From the NCBI GenBank assembly GCA_024516035.1, contig CM044963.1, positions 27,845,968 through 27,909,967 of the forward strand: 64,000 bases of DNA, given 5' to 3'. The position numbers and the translations under genes are program-made. Numbering within the stretch: the first letter of the stretch is position 1; every line of letters starts with the position of its first letter. This DNA is from Bactericera cockerelli (Eukaryota > Arthropoda > Insecta > Hemiptera > Triozidae). The notes beneath the pieces are model-generated. The model made no database searches. It saw nothing but the letters and a program-made list of their open reading frames with translations, and had not been told where the DNA came from. Shown piece by piece: positions 10,568 to 19,225 of this stretch.

Positions 10568-10860
10568 TAAGGGGGAGGGAGGGTTAAAGGGAGAAAAGTA
10601 GAGAAAGAGAGAGAGACAGAGAGACAGGGTGATACTTGATTGGGGAGGGTGAAATAGAGATAGAGAGAAAGAAACATATAGCTTAGATAGAGAAGGAGTT
10701 ACAATGTGAAAAGAGGGAGAGAGAGAGAGAGAACGAGGAATGAGAGGGGAGATTATACTTGAGGAGGAGGAGAAGGTAGGAGTGAGGAGGGGGATACCTA
10801 TACTTGAGAAGGAGAGAGGACAGAGAATAGAGTCGTTTGTAGGGTCTTGAAATTTTGTAG
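10265..10860. repeat. (ATT)n, CT-rich, then GA-rich tract with an internal duplication
   Basis: CT-rich to about 10330, then purine-rich on + from 10437, including (GA)23 near 10517-10562. A 45-bp block beginning GATAAGGGGGAGGGAGGGTT at 10457 is repeated at about 10565, so the GA run lies inside a ~107-bp tandem duplication. Confidence 0.85.
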
Positions 10861-10934
10861 AGTCGTTGAGAAAATACATTTGAGATCAGTAGTAAAATTT
10901 GGTGATCGTGAAAGCTTAGTTGGCCGCACTGAAG

Positions 10935-11100
10935 TAAAAAAAGGCTAAAGAAAAGGGCCGGTTGATATTTTTTAATTAAAACCTATTGAGTGGGGTATTG
11001 AATTGAAAGGTCTCGATGACTTCATGCTTGATTGAATATGTATAATGTCATAGTTGAATTTGTGTGAGGTTTATAGTTCACAGAACCACTAGATAATTTT
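10935..11100 (+). repeat. Dispersed repeat F, copy 1
   Basis: Shares GGTTGATAT, AGTGGGGTATT, AAAGGTCTCGATG, TAGTTGAATCTGT-like and GAGGTTTA blocks with 48970-49120 in the same orientation. Class unknown. Confidence 0.7.
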
Positions 11101-11180
11101 TTTTATTAAAGTACCTACCTAAGTATAAAATTAAATATTTTTTATAGTAACATCTTTCACCCTATTTTTTCTGTTGCTAG

Positions 11181-11260
11181 GTAACGACAACAAGAGGCAT
11201 TGGCATGAATGTTTGGAACTAATACTGTCTGTGCAGAAACCAATGGAAACAGCTGTCCAG
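11181..11260 (+). CDS. Candidate internal exon of a host gene (80 nt)
   Basis: A strong 3' splice site (pyrimidine run TATTTTTTCTGTTGCTAG ending at 11180) and a consensus 5' splice site (CAG|GTATGT at 11260/11261) bracket 80 nt. Only one of three frames is open through it, encoding NDNKRHWHECLELILSV... and ending KPMETAVQ. It is GC-richer and less repetitive than its surroundings. I do not recognise the protein. The neighbouring exons are not identifiable here and probably lie outside the repeats or the window. Confidence 0.45.
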
Positions 11261-11381
11261 GTATGTCCTGGTAATTTTTACGCCATGCCTCCAGCAGCAT
11301 GCGAATTCATGTTCTCCAGGAGAAGAGAGACCTAATTTAACTATAATAATAATAATAAAAATAATACTCTTTAGTGGAAGG

Positions 11382-11572
11382 GAACCACCAGGCGAGATTA
11401 ATGCTCAAAGCACTTTCTACCACCTAGCCCTCAGAGACTTCTTATCTTATTATGTGGTCACAAACTGAAATGAATGAGGAAAAATTCACGCACTGGGTGG
11501 GATTCGAACCAAAGGATCACTATGCTACCTGGATTACCAGACTAGCGCGTTAACTACTTGACTACCAGTGTA
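11382..11572 (-). mobile_element. SINE family D, copy 2 (reversed)
   Basis: Reverse complement of the 9961-10140 copy, including the GGGTGGGATTCGAACC box B complement and the GGTAACCACCAGGCGAGATTAA-type end (here GAACCACCAGGCGAG). Confidence 0.8.
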
Positions 11573-11579
11573 TTTATAC

Positions 11580-11885
11580 CTATTCCTCAGTATACTCTAT
11601 ACATAAAGGGTAGATAGGTATTTTGAATTTCATTGTGAGGAAGTCATTTAGAACAGATTCTGGTAAGCTTCGGACTCCAGAAAATTTTGCTGATATTACC
11701 ACAATACTTGTTAATAAGTAACTCCTAAAGTTCGGAACGTACATAATAATGAAATATCTGAATTTTCGGACAATAGCTACCTTGGAAATATCTTCTAATG
11801 AAATTCTTCTCTTTGAGTGACCTTTTATGAAACTTGCTCTGCAACAATGCAAATCTTCCATATACGTATTGTCGTATTTTGACAT
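11580..11885 (-). CDS. Hypothetical 101-aa ORF
   Basis: ATG-initiated open frame (MSKYDNTYMEDLHCCRASF...) of mixed composition, directly beside a reversed SINE. A 101-codon frame is unusual in DNA this AT-rich, and the sequence is not low-complexity. No motif is recognised, and it could be a transposon remnant or chance. Confidence 0.3.
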   Translation of the reverse strand: MSKYDNTYMEDLHCCRASFIKGHSKRRISLEDISKVAIVRKFRYFIIMYVPNFRSYLLTSIVVISAKFSGVRSLPESVLNDFLTMKFKIPIYPLCIEYTEE

Positions 11886-12072
11886 AAAACTAAAATTCGT
11901 ATATATTTTTTTTTTCGTTCACATTCTATTCAGGTGATGTCACACAATTTTTTTTACTTTGGCAAGCCAGAGAGAACACTTGGACGTACTTCTGTATTTT
12001 ACAGATCACTTTTTTAAATACTTTTGGGTTTGCATTAGCCTGATGACATCCTCCGTTTGCCGGTTACTATGG

Positions 12073-12110
12073 GCACCGACCTCAGTAGTTTGATCGATAA
12101 GAGGGCGATG
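12073..12110 (+). mobile_element. SINE family E head fragment
   Basis: CACCGACCTCAGTAGTTTGA followed by TCGATAAG matches the head at 61920. The rest of the SINE is missing, and the 23-bp minisatellite begins about 20 bp later. Confidence 0.65.
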
Positions 12111-12130
12111 TTGATGTGTTGCTGTTGTTG

Positions 12131-12708
12131 AAGGTCTTTGATTGGAGACAGATGATGTCTTTGACTGGAGACACATGATGTCTTTGATTGGAGACAGATG
12201 ATGTCTTTGATTGGAGACAGATGATGTCTTTGATTGGAGACACATGATGTCTTTGATTGGAGACAGATGATGTCTTTGATTGGAGACAGATGATGTCTTT
12301 GACTGGAGACAGATGATGTCTTTGATTGGAGACACATGATGTCTTTGACTGGAGAAAGATGATGTCTTTGATTGGAAACACATGATGTCTTTGATTGGAG
12401 ACACATGATGTCTTTGATTGGAGACAGATGATGCCTTGATTGGAGACACATGATGTCTTTGATTGGAGACAGATGATGTCTTTGATTGGAGACACATGAT
12501 GTCTTTGATTGGAGACACATGATGTCTTTGACTGGAGACACATGATGTCTTTGACTGGAGACAGATGATGTCTTTGATTGGAGACACATGATGTCTTTGA
12601 CAGGAGAAAGATGATGTCTTTGATTGGAAACACATTATGTCTTTGATTGGAGACACATGATGTCTTTGATTGGAGACACATGATGTTTTTGATTGGAGAC
12701 AGATGATG
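12131..12708. repeat. 23-bp minisatellite, about 25 copies
   Basis: Unit GATGTCTTTGATTGGAGACA plus CAT or GAT. Variation is mainly ATTGG/ACTGG and CACAT/CAGAT; one unit is a base short. Because 69 (3 x 23) is divisible by 3, all three minus-strand frames stay open, which produces long artefactual ORFs. Confidence 0.97.
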
Positions 12709-12732
12709 ACTCCAAGTAGTCCTATAAGGTGT

Positions 12733-13010
12733 GGTCGCGACCATCTTGAAAACCTGAAGGCCATACTTAATTATTCAGCACCTATCTGGTGCCCTCAGCT
12801 CTTCCAAAGTCGCTGGAAAAAAATACAAGCATATCAAAATACCTCACTGAGAATAGCAACAGGTTGTCACATGATGGACAATGAAGATCACCTTTACTGA
12901 AGATCCTGACAGTGGAAGTTCACAACATGATGCTGTCCCAACAATACCTTGTATCCTGCTGTCAAGCTGTTCATCAAGCTTTATTAATAAGACATAATAA
13001 TGTACAAACA
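12733..13010 (+). pseudogene. Jockey/R1-like LINE ORF2, C-terminal fragment
   Basis: One frame encodes LNYSAPIWCPQL ... WKKIQAYQNTSLRIATGCHM ... EDHLY. After a frameshift the sense continues as ILTVEVHNMMLSQQYLVSCC. The pattern W-x-x-IQ-x-x-QN-x-x-LR-x-x-TGCH-x-x-x-x-DHL then H-x-x-ML-x-x-QYL-x-x-C is characteristic of the region downstream of the RT in Jockey/R1-group LINEs. Truncated at the 5' side by the minisatellite. A degraded 3' remainder may run to about 13200. Confidence 0.75.
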
Positions 13011-13234
13011 AGTAATGATAAAAATTATGAACAATATAAATAAGAAAAAAAAGACAGGACATCTGTATAATTTATCGAAATATAACGAAAGGGCAATCTC
13101 TTTCAGCCAACCCTTTTATACGAAATACGCTCCAAGTCCTTCCAAATTATCTATTCTATGGAGACATCCTGTATGTAACACGATATCTCTTTCCAAGCCA
13201 AACAGAACTTCACACTAGGTTAGAGTTTTTATTT

Positions 13235-13745
13235 ATATCGTCCCTTTTCTTTCTCTCTCTCTTGCTTTCTCCCTCTCTCCCCACTCTCTCTCTATTTCTC
13301 TCTCTCTCTTTTTCTCCCTCTCTCTTTCTCTTTTTCTCCTTCTATACATTCTCTCTTTCTCTCTCTACTTCTCTCTCTCTCTCTTTTCTCCCTCTCTACA
13401 CTCTCTCGCTCTCTCTATCTCTCTCTTTCTCTCTCCCTCTCTCCCTCTCTACAATCTCTTTTTCTCCCGCTCTCTCCACTCTCTCCCTCTTTCTCCCTCT
13501 CTACACTCTCTCTTTCTCTCTCTTGCTCCCTCTTTCCCCACTTTCTTTCCAGTCTCTCTCTTCTCTCATTTCCAGGAAGAAAATAAAAAAAACTCTTTCA
13601 CAAAGTCCACTTTCTTTTACTCTCTTCTTCTTAATTCTATATTTATCTCTCAATTCCCCCTTCTTCCTCTTTCTCTCTTCCTATTTTTTTTTATCTCCCT
13701 CTTCTTCTTCTCTCTTTTTACACTTTCTCTGCAAGAGACTTTTTC
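13235..13745. repeat. CT-rich low-complexity tract
   Basis: CTCT/CTTT pyrimidine tract on +, including a ~100-bp block with repeated TCCCTCTCTACACTCTCTC. Confidence 0.9.
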
Positions 13746-13861
13746 TTCTTTTGCAAGAGACTCTTTCCTAAAGTTTGTGAATAAGTCGGAAAAGCCCCCG
13801 TAATCCCCCCACTCGTGTTTCTATCATTACACTGGGATACGTGTCACCTCCACCAGACATG

Positions 13862-14706
13862 TCTCCTTCTCCTTCTCTCTTTCTCTCCTTCTCTCCTTCT
13901 CTCCCTCTCTCCTTCTCTCCTTCTCTTCTTCTCTCTTTCTCTCTTTCTCTCCTTCTCTCCTTCTCTCCTTCTCTCCCTCTCTCCTTCTCTTCTTCTCTCT
14001 TTCTCTCCTTCTCTCCCTCTCTCCTTCTCTACTTCTCTTCTTCTCTCTTTCTCTCTTTCTCTCCTTCTCTCCTTCTCTCCTTCTCTTCTCTCTCTTTCTC
14101 TCCTTCTCTCCCTCTCTCCTTCTCTCCTTCTCTTCTTCTCTCTTTCTCTCTTTCTCTCCTTCTCTCCTTCTCTCCTTCTCTCCCTCTCTCCTTCTCTTCT
14201 TCTCTCTTTCTCTCCTTCTCTCCCTCTCTCCTTCTCTACTTCTCTTCTTCTCTCTTTCTCTCTTTCTCTCCTTCTCTCCTTCTCTCCTTCTCTTCTTCTC
14301 TCTTTCTCTCCTTCTCTCTTTCTCTCCTTCTCTCCTTCCTTCCTTCTCTCCTTCTCTCCTTCTCTCCTTCTCTCCTTCTCTCCTTCTCTCCTTCTCTCCC
14401 TCTCTCCTTCTCTTCTTCTCTCTTTCTCTCCTTCTCTCCTTCTCTCCTTCTCTCTTTCTCTCCTTCTCTCCTTCTCTCCTTCTCTCTTTCTCTCTTTCTC
14501 TCCTTCTCTCTTTCCCTCCTTCTCTCCTTCTCTCTTTCTCTCTTTCTCTCTTTCTCTCCTTCTCTCCTTCTCTCTTTCTCTCCTTCTCTCCTTCTCTCCT
14601 TCTCTCCTTCTCTCCTTCTCTCCTTCTCTCCTTCTCTCTTCTCTCCTTCTCTCTTTCTCTCCTTCTCTCCTTCTCTCCTTCTCTCCTTCTCTCTTTCTCT
14701 CTCTCT
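13862..14706. repeat. 845-bp polypyrimidine array, (TTCTCTCC/T)n
   Basis: Almost uninterrupted pyrimidines made of 9-bp TCTCCTTCT-type units, with variants TCTTTCTCT and CCCTCTCTC. A block of about 230 bp (13868-14090) recurs at about 14095-14300. It has the mirror symmetry needed for H-DNA. The ~300-codon Ser/Leu/Phe/Pro frames are compositional. Confidence 0.95.
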
Positions 14707-14759
14707 AAACAAGGTAAACAAAGCAGTCTACTTAAAAATTGGCACTCTTTATTGTGATT

Positions 14760-15330
14760 TTTTTATTTAAATAGTTAATAAAGTACATTAAAAAGGTGTT
14801 TTTCTTTTTAAACTAACCTTCCGTTACAAGTGAAAGCTTAGTTCGGGTGTATCGGACGAGTAATTATTGAGAAATTAATGAAAAACTCACCGAGGCTCGA
14901 ACCGACGCTATAATCCTTTGTGTTGTGCAGGTGATTTAAACTTTCACTAAAATCACTGTGTTAATGTTTTAATAATTGAAAGACAGTCATTATATTAATA
15001 CTTTTTGAAACATTTCTTTTGTTTTTGGTGGATTAAATAAGTGAAATCGTTTTTAATCGCTACTTTGAACTGTAAATCTGAACCTATATAATAAAAACTT
15101 TTTGAAGAAAAAATAAAATCGAACCGCCATTATCTATCAGCTGTGTTAACGAAAATTTATATAAAGAATCATTAAAAAACAATTTCTTATTTACGAAATA
15201 ATGTTGAATAAAAAGTAAAATAAACAACAACAAGAAAAATTTCCGCTAAATTCAATTTTTTTTCTCAAAATTGATCGTCTTAATTACGCAAACTTTTCTC
15301 TTTTTCTTATTAAAACTACGGTCTTGACCT
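14760..15330. other. AT-rich spacer with a B-box-like SINE trace
   Basis: No ORF. GAGGCTCGAACCGACGCTAT near 14890 is a reverse-oriented tRNA B-box-like string, perhaps a worn SINE. The rest is AT-rich and unassigned. Confidence 0.4.
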
Positions 15331-15573
15331 TGTAAAATTGATTATCGAACTACCGGATGAACTCTCACCTCTACCTGCTATCAGTTAGCTTATCAGTTAT
15401 CTTGATACCGTTACATAACTAAGATACTTTTCATTCATTCATTTCGAATCTTCTTACTTCCCCTAATCATTATAAATAGAAACAGTTTAGATCTCAAACA
15501 ACAGTTTAGGAAGTGAATTTTCGCACAGCTGGTTAACTGGTTGTGTTCCTGATTGATATTACACACAATCAAT

Positions 15574-16617
15574 ATGAATCAATGTGGAAGTTGTTCCTCA
15601 GCCCTGCCTGTTGAAGGAGATGCAGCTACGTGCTCAGTATGCAACAAGATGTACCACTTTGAGTGTTCTACACTGAAAGCCATCTCCTGGAGGACCATGG
15701 GACCCACAAGGCGAGGGACGTGGAAGTGTGCAGCATGCAAGAGTAAGAAGAATGACGGGAAGGGAGGAGATAGTGAGCCTGAGACTGAGGAGAAGGAGGT
15801 GGATGATGAGGAGATGGAGGAGGAGAAAGAGTTGCGCGATGAGATGATGGACAAGGTAAAGGATCCGGTGGTCAAGCAGCTGCTATTGTATTTTGACAAG
15901 AGGTTTAACAATTTTGAGCAGAAAATGTCCAGAATAATGAATGAGTCGGATAAGAAAATAAGTATTAAACTAACGGATTTCGAAACTAGTCTAAATTACT
16001 ATGGTGACAACATTGGAGATGCCTTAGAGACAGTGAAAGCTCTGGACCAGAAGCTGATTCTGTGTGAAAAGCGTCTGGACAAGAGTGAGGCGGAGAACAA
16101 AGAGTTGCGCACTAGACTGAGGAATGTTGAAATCCAAATGAATGACCTGGGCCAAAAAGACTACAATAATAAACTGGAGATTTCAGGTCTTAAGAACAAA
16201 AATAGTGATCCTAATACTGTGGTAAGTAAAATACTTGAGAAAGCAGGGTTCCAACATGGCGAAATTAAATTCAAGACTGAAATTAATACCAAAGTTGCAG
16301 GAGAAAATAAGGACGAGAAAACTTCAATCCTTGTCAGTTTTCAGTCTCAGGGAGATAGAAGAACAGTCTTAACAAAAATAAAAAAAGAAAAAGTTTACAG
16401 GAAATTGGAAAACACTATTAATACTGATTCTTCGGACATATTCATAAACGAAGCACTCTGTCCATATTACAAAAAGTTGTTGTTTGAAGCAGGCAAATTA
16501 AAGAAGGATAAACGTTACTCTTATCTATGGGTTAAAGAAGGTAGAATTTTACTGAAGAAAACCGAAGAAGCTACTCCAATGAAAATTATGTGTCTTGATG
16601 ACCTGGCAAAACTGTAA
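15574..16617 (+). CDS. LINE ORF1 protein: PHD finger, coiled coil, FP25-like C-terminus
   Basis: The start is the first ATG (MNQCGSCSS); the frame opens slightly upstream without one. It has 347 residues. Residues 4-50 hold CGSC ... CSVC ... YHFEC ... WKCAAC, a PHD-type zinc finger. An acidic stretch (EPETEEKEVDDEEMEEE) and a long charged, heptad-like region (about 85-190) follow. The C-terminal ~150 residues (LEISGLKN ... FINEALCPYYKKLLFEA ... RYSYLWVKEGRILLKK) resemble the baculovirus-FP-like domain found in CR1-group ORF1 proteins. Such proteins bind the element RNA and act as chaperones. The ORF is intact. An A-run and ~60 nt separate it from ORF2. Confidence 0.85.
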   Translation: MNQCGSCSSALPVEGDAATCSVCNKMYHFECSTLKAISWRTMGPTRRGTWKCAACKSKKNDGKGGDSEPETEEKEVDDEEMEEEKELRDEMMDKVKDPVVKQLLLYFDKRFNNFEQKMSRIMNESDKKISIKLTDFETSLNYYGDNIGDALETVKALDQKLILCEKRLDKSEAENKELRTRLRNVEIQMNDLGQKDYNNKLEISGLKNKNSDPNTVVSKILEKAGFQHGEIKFKTEINTKVAGENKDEKTSILVSFQSQGDRRTVLTKIKKEKVYRKLENTINTDSSDIFINEALCPYYKKLLFEAGKLKKDKRYSYLWVKEGRILLKKTEEATPMKIMCLDDLAKL

Positions 16618-16676
16618 AAAAAAAAAAAAAATGTCTAATTATGTTATAAATTAGTTGCATTAATATATTTTAGTTA

Positions 16677-18667
16677 ATGAACTATAACACAAATCTATCT
16701 CTTTTAAATAACATACAAATGGTTCAACCCAGTTGTGAATCACTTAAAGACATCGATGAATGGCAAAGCAAATTTCATGACGATATATTAACTATACTTC
16801 ATCTGAATATCAGAAGCCTGAGGCTCAATTGGGACTTATTGATGATAAAGCTTAAAGATGTCCTCGGACAACTAGATATGTTGGTTCTTACAGAGGTAAA
16901 CGTGAAGGAGGAAGAGGCATTATCTTATCAAATAAGAGGTTTTGGTCAATTGAAAAAGTGTAGAAAGACACAAAAAGGAGGAGGATTATTAGTATTTTTT
17001 AAAACTCATTTAACCGTCGAAGATTTGGGATACAATCTTAATGAGTCTGAAAATTTAAATCTAAGGGTGAACCACTTGGTAAAAAAATTAAATTTCATAA
17101 TACTGGCAATTTATAGATCTCCCAAAAAAAATATTGACAGATTTTTAGAAGACCTAAACTTTTGGCTGAAAAATGCGTGCAGAAAGGACGACAACGTAAT
17201 TATGATTGGTGACATAAATATTTGCACATTGAAAAAAACTAACTTAAACTCTAAATACCTTAATTATCTTTCTAGCAACAGACTAGCCCCATTCATATCA
17301 AAAATCACGAGAGAAGAACTGGTTGATGGCACACTAACAACTTCGTGCATTGATCACATCAATCTGAGGTTGAGTCAAAGACATTTTTCAGCAACGTCAT
17401 CTGTAATACTAGACAAATTGGCAGACCACTATTTTACCACCATACGAATCGGTAAGAAAGTTAGGGAAAAAATAAACGAAACAGCAGATTTCGTCGATAT
17501 AATTGACAACAAAAGAGTACAAAGAAAAATTAAAATAGAAAATTGGGAAGAATTAATCAAAATAGAAGAACCAATTCAGTTATACGAGAATTTCTTGGCA
17601 AAATTTAAAAATATCTATGAGAATTCTAGGAAAACTATTAAAAAACAAAACTTTATCTATGAGACACCATGGGTTAACGAAAGGGTAAAAGAAGAAATCA
17701 AAATCAAAAATAAGCTCTTAAAGAGATGGCGCAACAATAAAAATAATCATATTTTGTACGAAGACTACAAAAAACAAAGAAATATCACAAACAATACTAT
17801 TAAAAAAGAGAAACGAATTTTCCTTTACAAACTTTTTGAAAAAGCACGTGGTGACATGTTGACCACTTGGAGATTAATTAATGAATTAATGAACAGAAAG
17901 ATAAGAGAACCAAATGAAGTTTCATTAAAACGCCATTTTCAAACTAATGATCTACAAGAGTTAACAGATAGATTCAATAAAAATTTCATTAACCAAATAT
18001 TAGATGTGAAAAATAAAAATTCAGGGCCGGATCTTGACGTGGAAGTATGTGACCACGAATACCATTGTAACAAAATTAACTTTTATCTCAGGAAAGCATC
18101 AGAAAAAGACGTGTATCAAATACTAAAAAATATGAAAAAAAGAGGTCAAGGTTTGGACGGTATTAGAAGTTTCGACGTTATACAAAATTCCCTTTTATTT
18201 ACACCCTTATTAACCAAAATGACAAATCTCATGATCAAACACGCCACTATGCCGACTAAAATTAAAACATCATGCATAACGCCATTATATAAAAAAGGGA
18301 AAGCGGATGTATTGGGAAATTATAGACCGGTAGGAGCACTATCAATTATAGAAAAAATAATGGAAAAACATATTAATATACAAACGTCAAAGTATCTTGA
18401 AGATAATAAAATTATACCAACATTTCAGCATGGCTTCCAGCCTGGGAAAAGCACGCTTACGCTACTTCATGAATTTGCAGACCAAATTAATGTTGCCTTA
18501 GATCAAAGGAAATGTGTTGTAGTGATCCTACTTGACTTAAGCTTTGCTTTTGATACGTGCGATCACACTGTGCTTCTAAAAAAATTAAGGGAAGTAGGTA
18601 TAAGTCACCCAATTTTTAATGAATACTTCAAGGACAGGAAGCAAGTCACGCGGGTGGGAAAAAATAT
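16677..18667 (+). pseudogene. LINE ORF2, 5' part: APE endonuclease and first half of reverse transcriptase
   Basis: Starts at ATG 16677. The endonuclease motifs are LHLNIRSLR, LDMLVLTEV, GGGLLVF, AIYRSPKKN, MIGDINI and CIDHINL, all in order over residues 40-235. The RT follows from about residue 500: GQGLDGI, TSCITPLYKKG, NYRPVGALSIIEKIMEKH, QHGFQPGKSTL and VVVILLDLSFAFDTCDHTVL, which contains the first catalytic Asp. The frame is cut at 18667 by the 5' LTR before the second catalytic motif. The 22 codons beyond are LTR sequence. Assignment to the CR1/L2 side is inferred from the PHD-containing ORF1 and the RT motifs. Confidence 0.88.
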
Positions 18668-19069
18668 TGTCATAGGGACAGTAACACTGCCATCCGCGAA
18701 TAACATCAGTGTAAGAAATTCCATAGGCTTCAGATAAAGACTATGGAAGATAACGGTGACACCTTGCCAAAACATGACACATGAACCACTTAATCTGAAG
18801 ATAACTCATATGATCTGATAATACAATAATCAGATCATAGGAGCAAGTCTATCAAGGAATGTGGAATGTACCATCGATAAACACTCGTATATAAACCTAA
18901 GAAAAGAGGGACAAGTCAGTTAGTACTCCCGAGTCACACCATCGCTCTCAGGAGTCTCGCTCATCGATCTCTAGTGAACACCTCTTGACGTCAGCCCGCC
19001 CCTGGTCGCCCTCTCTCACAAGTTCAGTCGAAACAAAGCCTATTGCGTCTATCCATTATTCCGATTACA
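18668..19069 (+). repeat. 5' LTR (402 bp)
   Basis: Begins TGTCATAGGGACAG and ends CCGATTACA. It contains the promoter listed next. Homologous along its whole length to 25742-26119. Confidence 0.9.
18888..18921 (+). promoter_or_regulatory. LTR core promoter: TATA box and Inr
   Basis: TATATAAA at 18888-18895 lies 30 bp before the A of TCAGTT at 18916-18921, a match to the arthropod initiator. Both elements are recognisable in the 3' LTR despite its many indels. The R region would therefore start at about 18918. Confidence 0.75.
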
Positions 19070-19094
19070 GAACCCAGAATCCTTCATCTATTAG

Positions 19095-19216
19095 GTAAGT
19101 ACACGTTAGTTTTCATAGTGATTTTATAGACAAACTAGATTTTTGTTGACATAACGTTGTGACCCCTGCCTATAGACTAGAAGACTGAATTTGTTGACTT
19201 TTTGTTTTATTAACAG
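19095..19216 (+). other. Candidate leader intron of the gypsy element
   Basis: Donor AG|GTAAGT at 19094/19095, 25 bp after the LTR. Acceptor TTTTGTTTTATTAACAG ends at 19216, 9 bp before the gag ATG. Splicing would give a short-leader gag-pol RNA. The same donor could join the acceptor at 24890. Confidence 0.5.
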
Positions 19217-19225
19217 TAATTTAAA

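Noticed and set aside
12006..12764. 252-, 220- and 184-aa minus-strand ORFs
   Set aside because: All three frames translate the same 23-bp minisatellite (QSKTSSVS, SNQRHH, SPIKD). They are repeat artefacts, not genes.
13815..14770. ~300-aa Ser/Leu/Phe-rich ORFs
   Set aside because: Pyrimidine-only DNA cannot make stop codons on that strand, so open frames are expected by composition.
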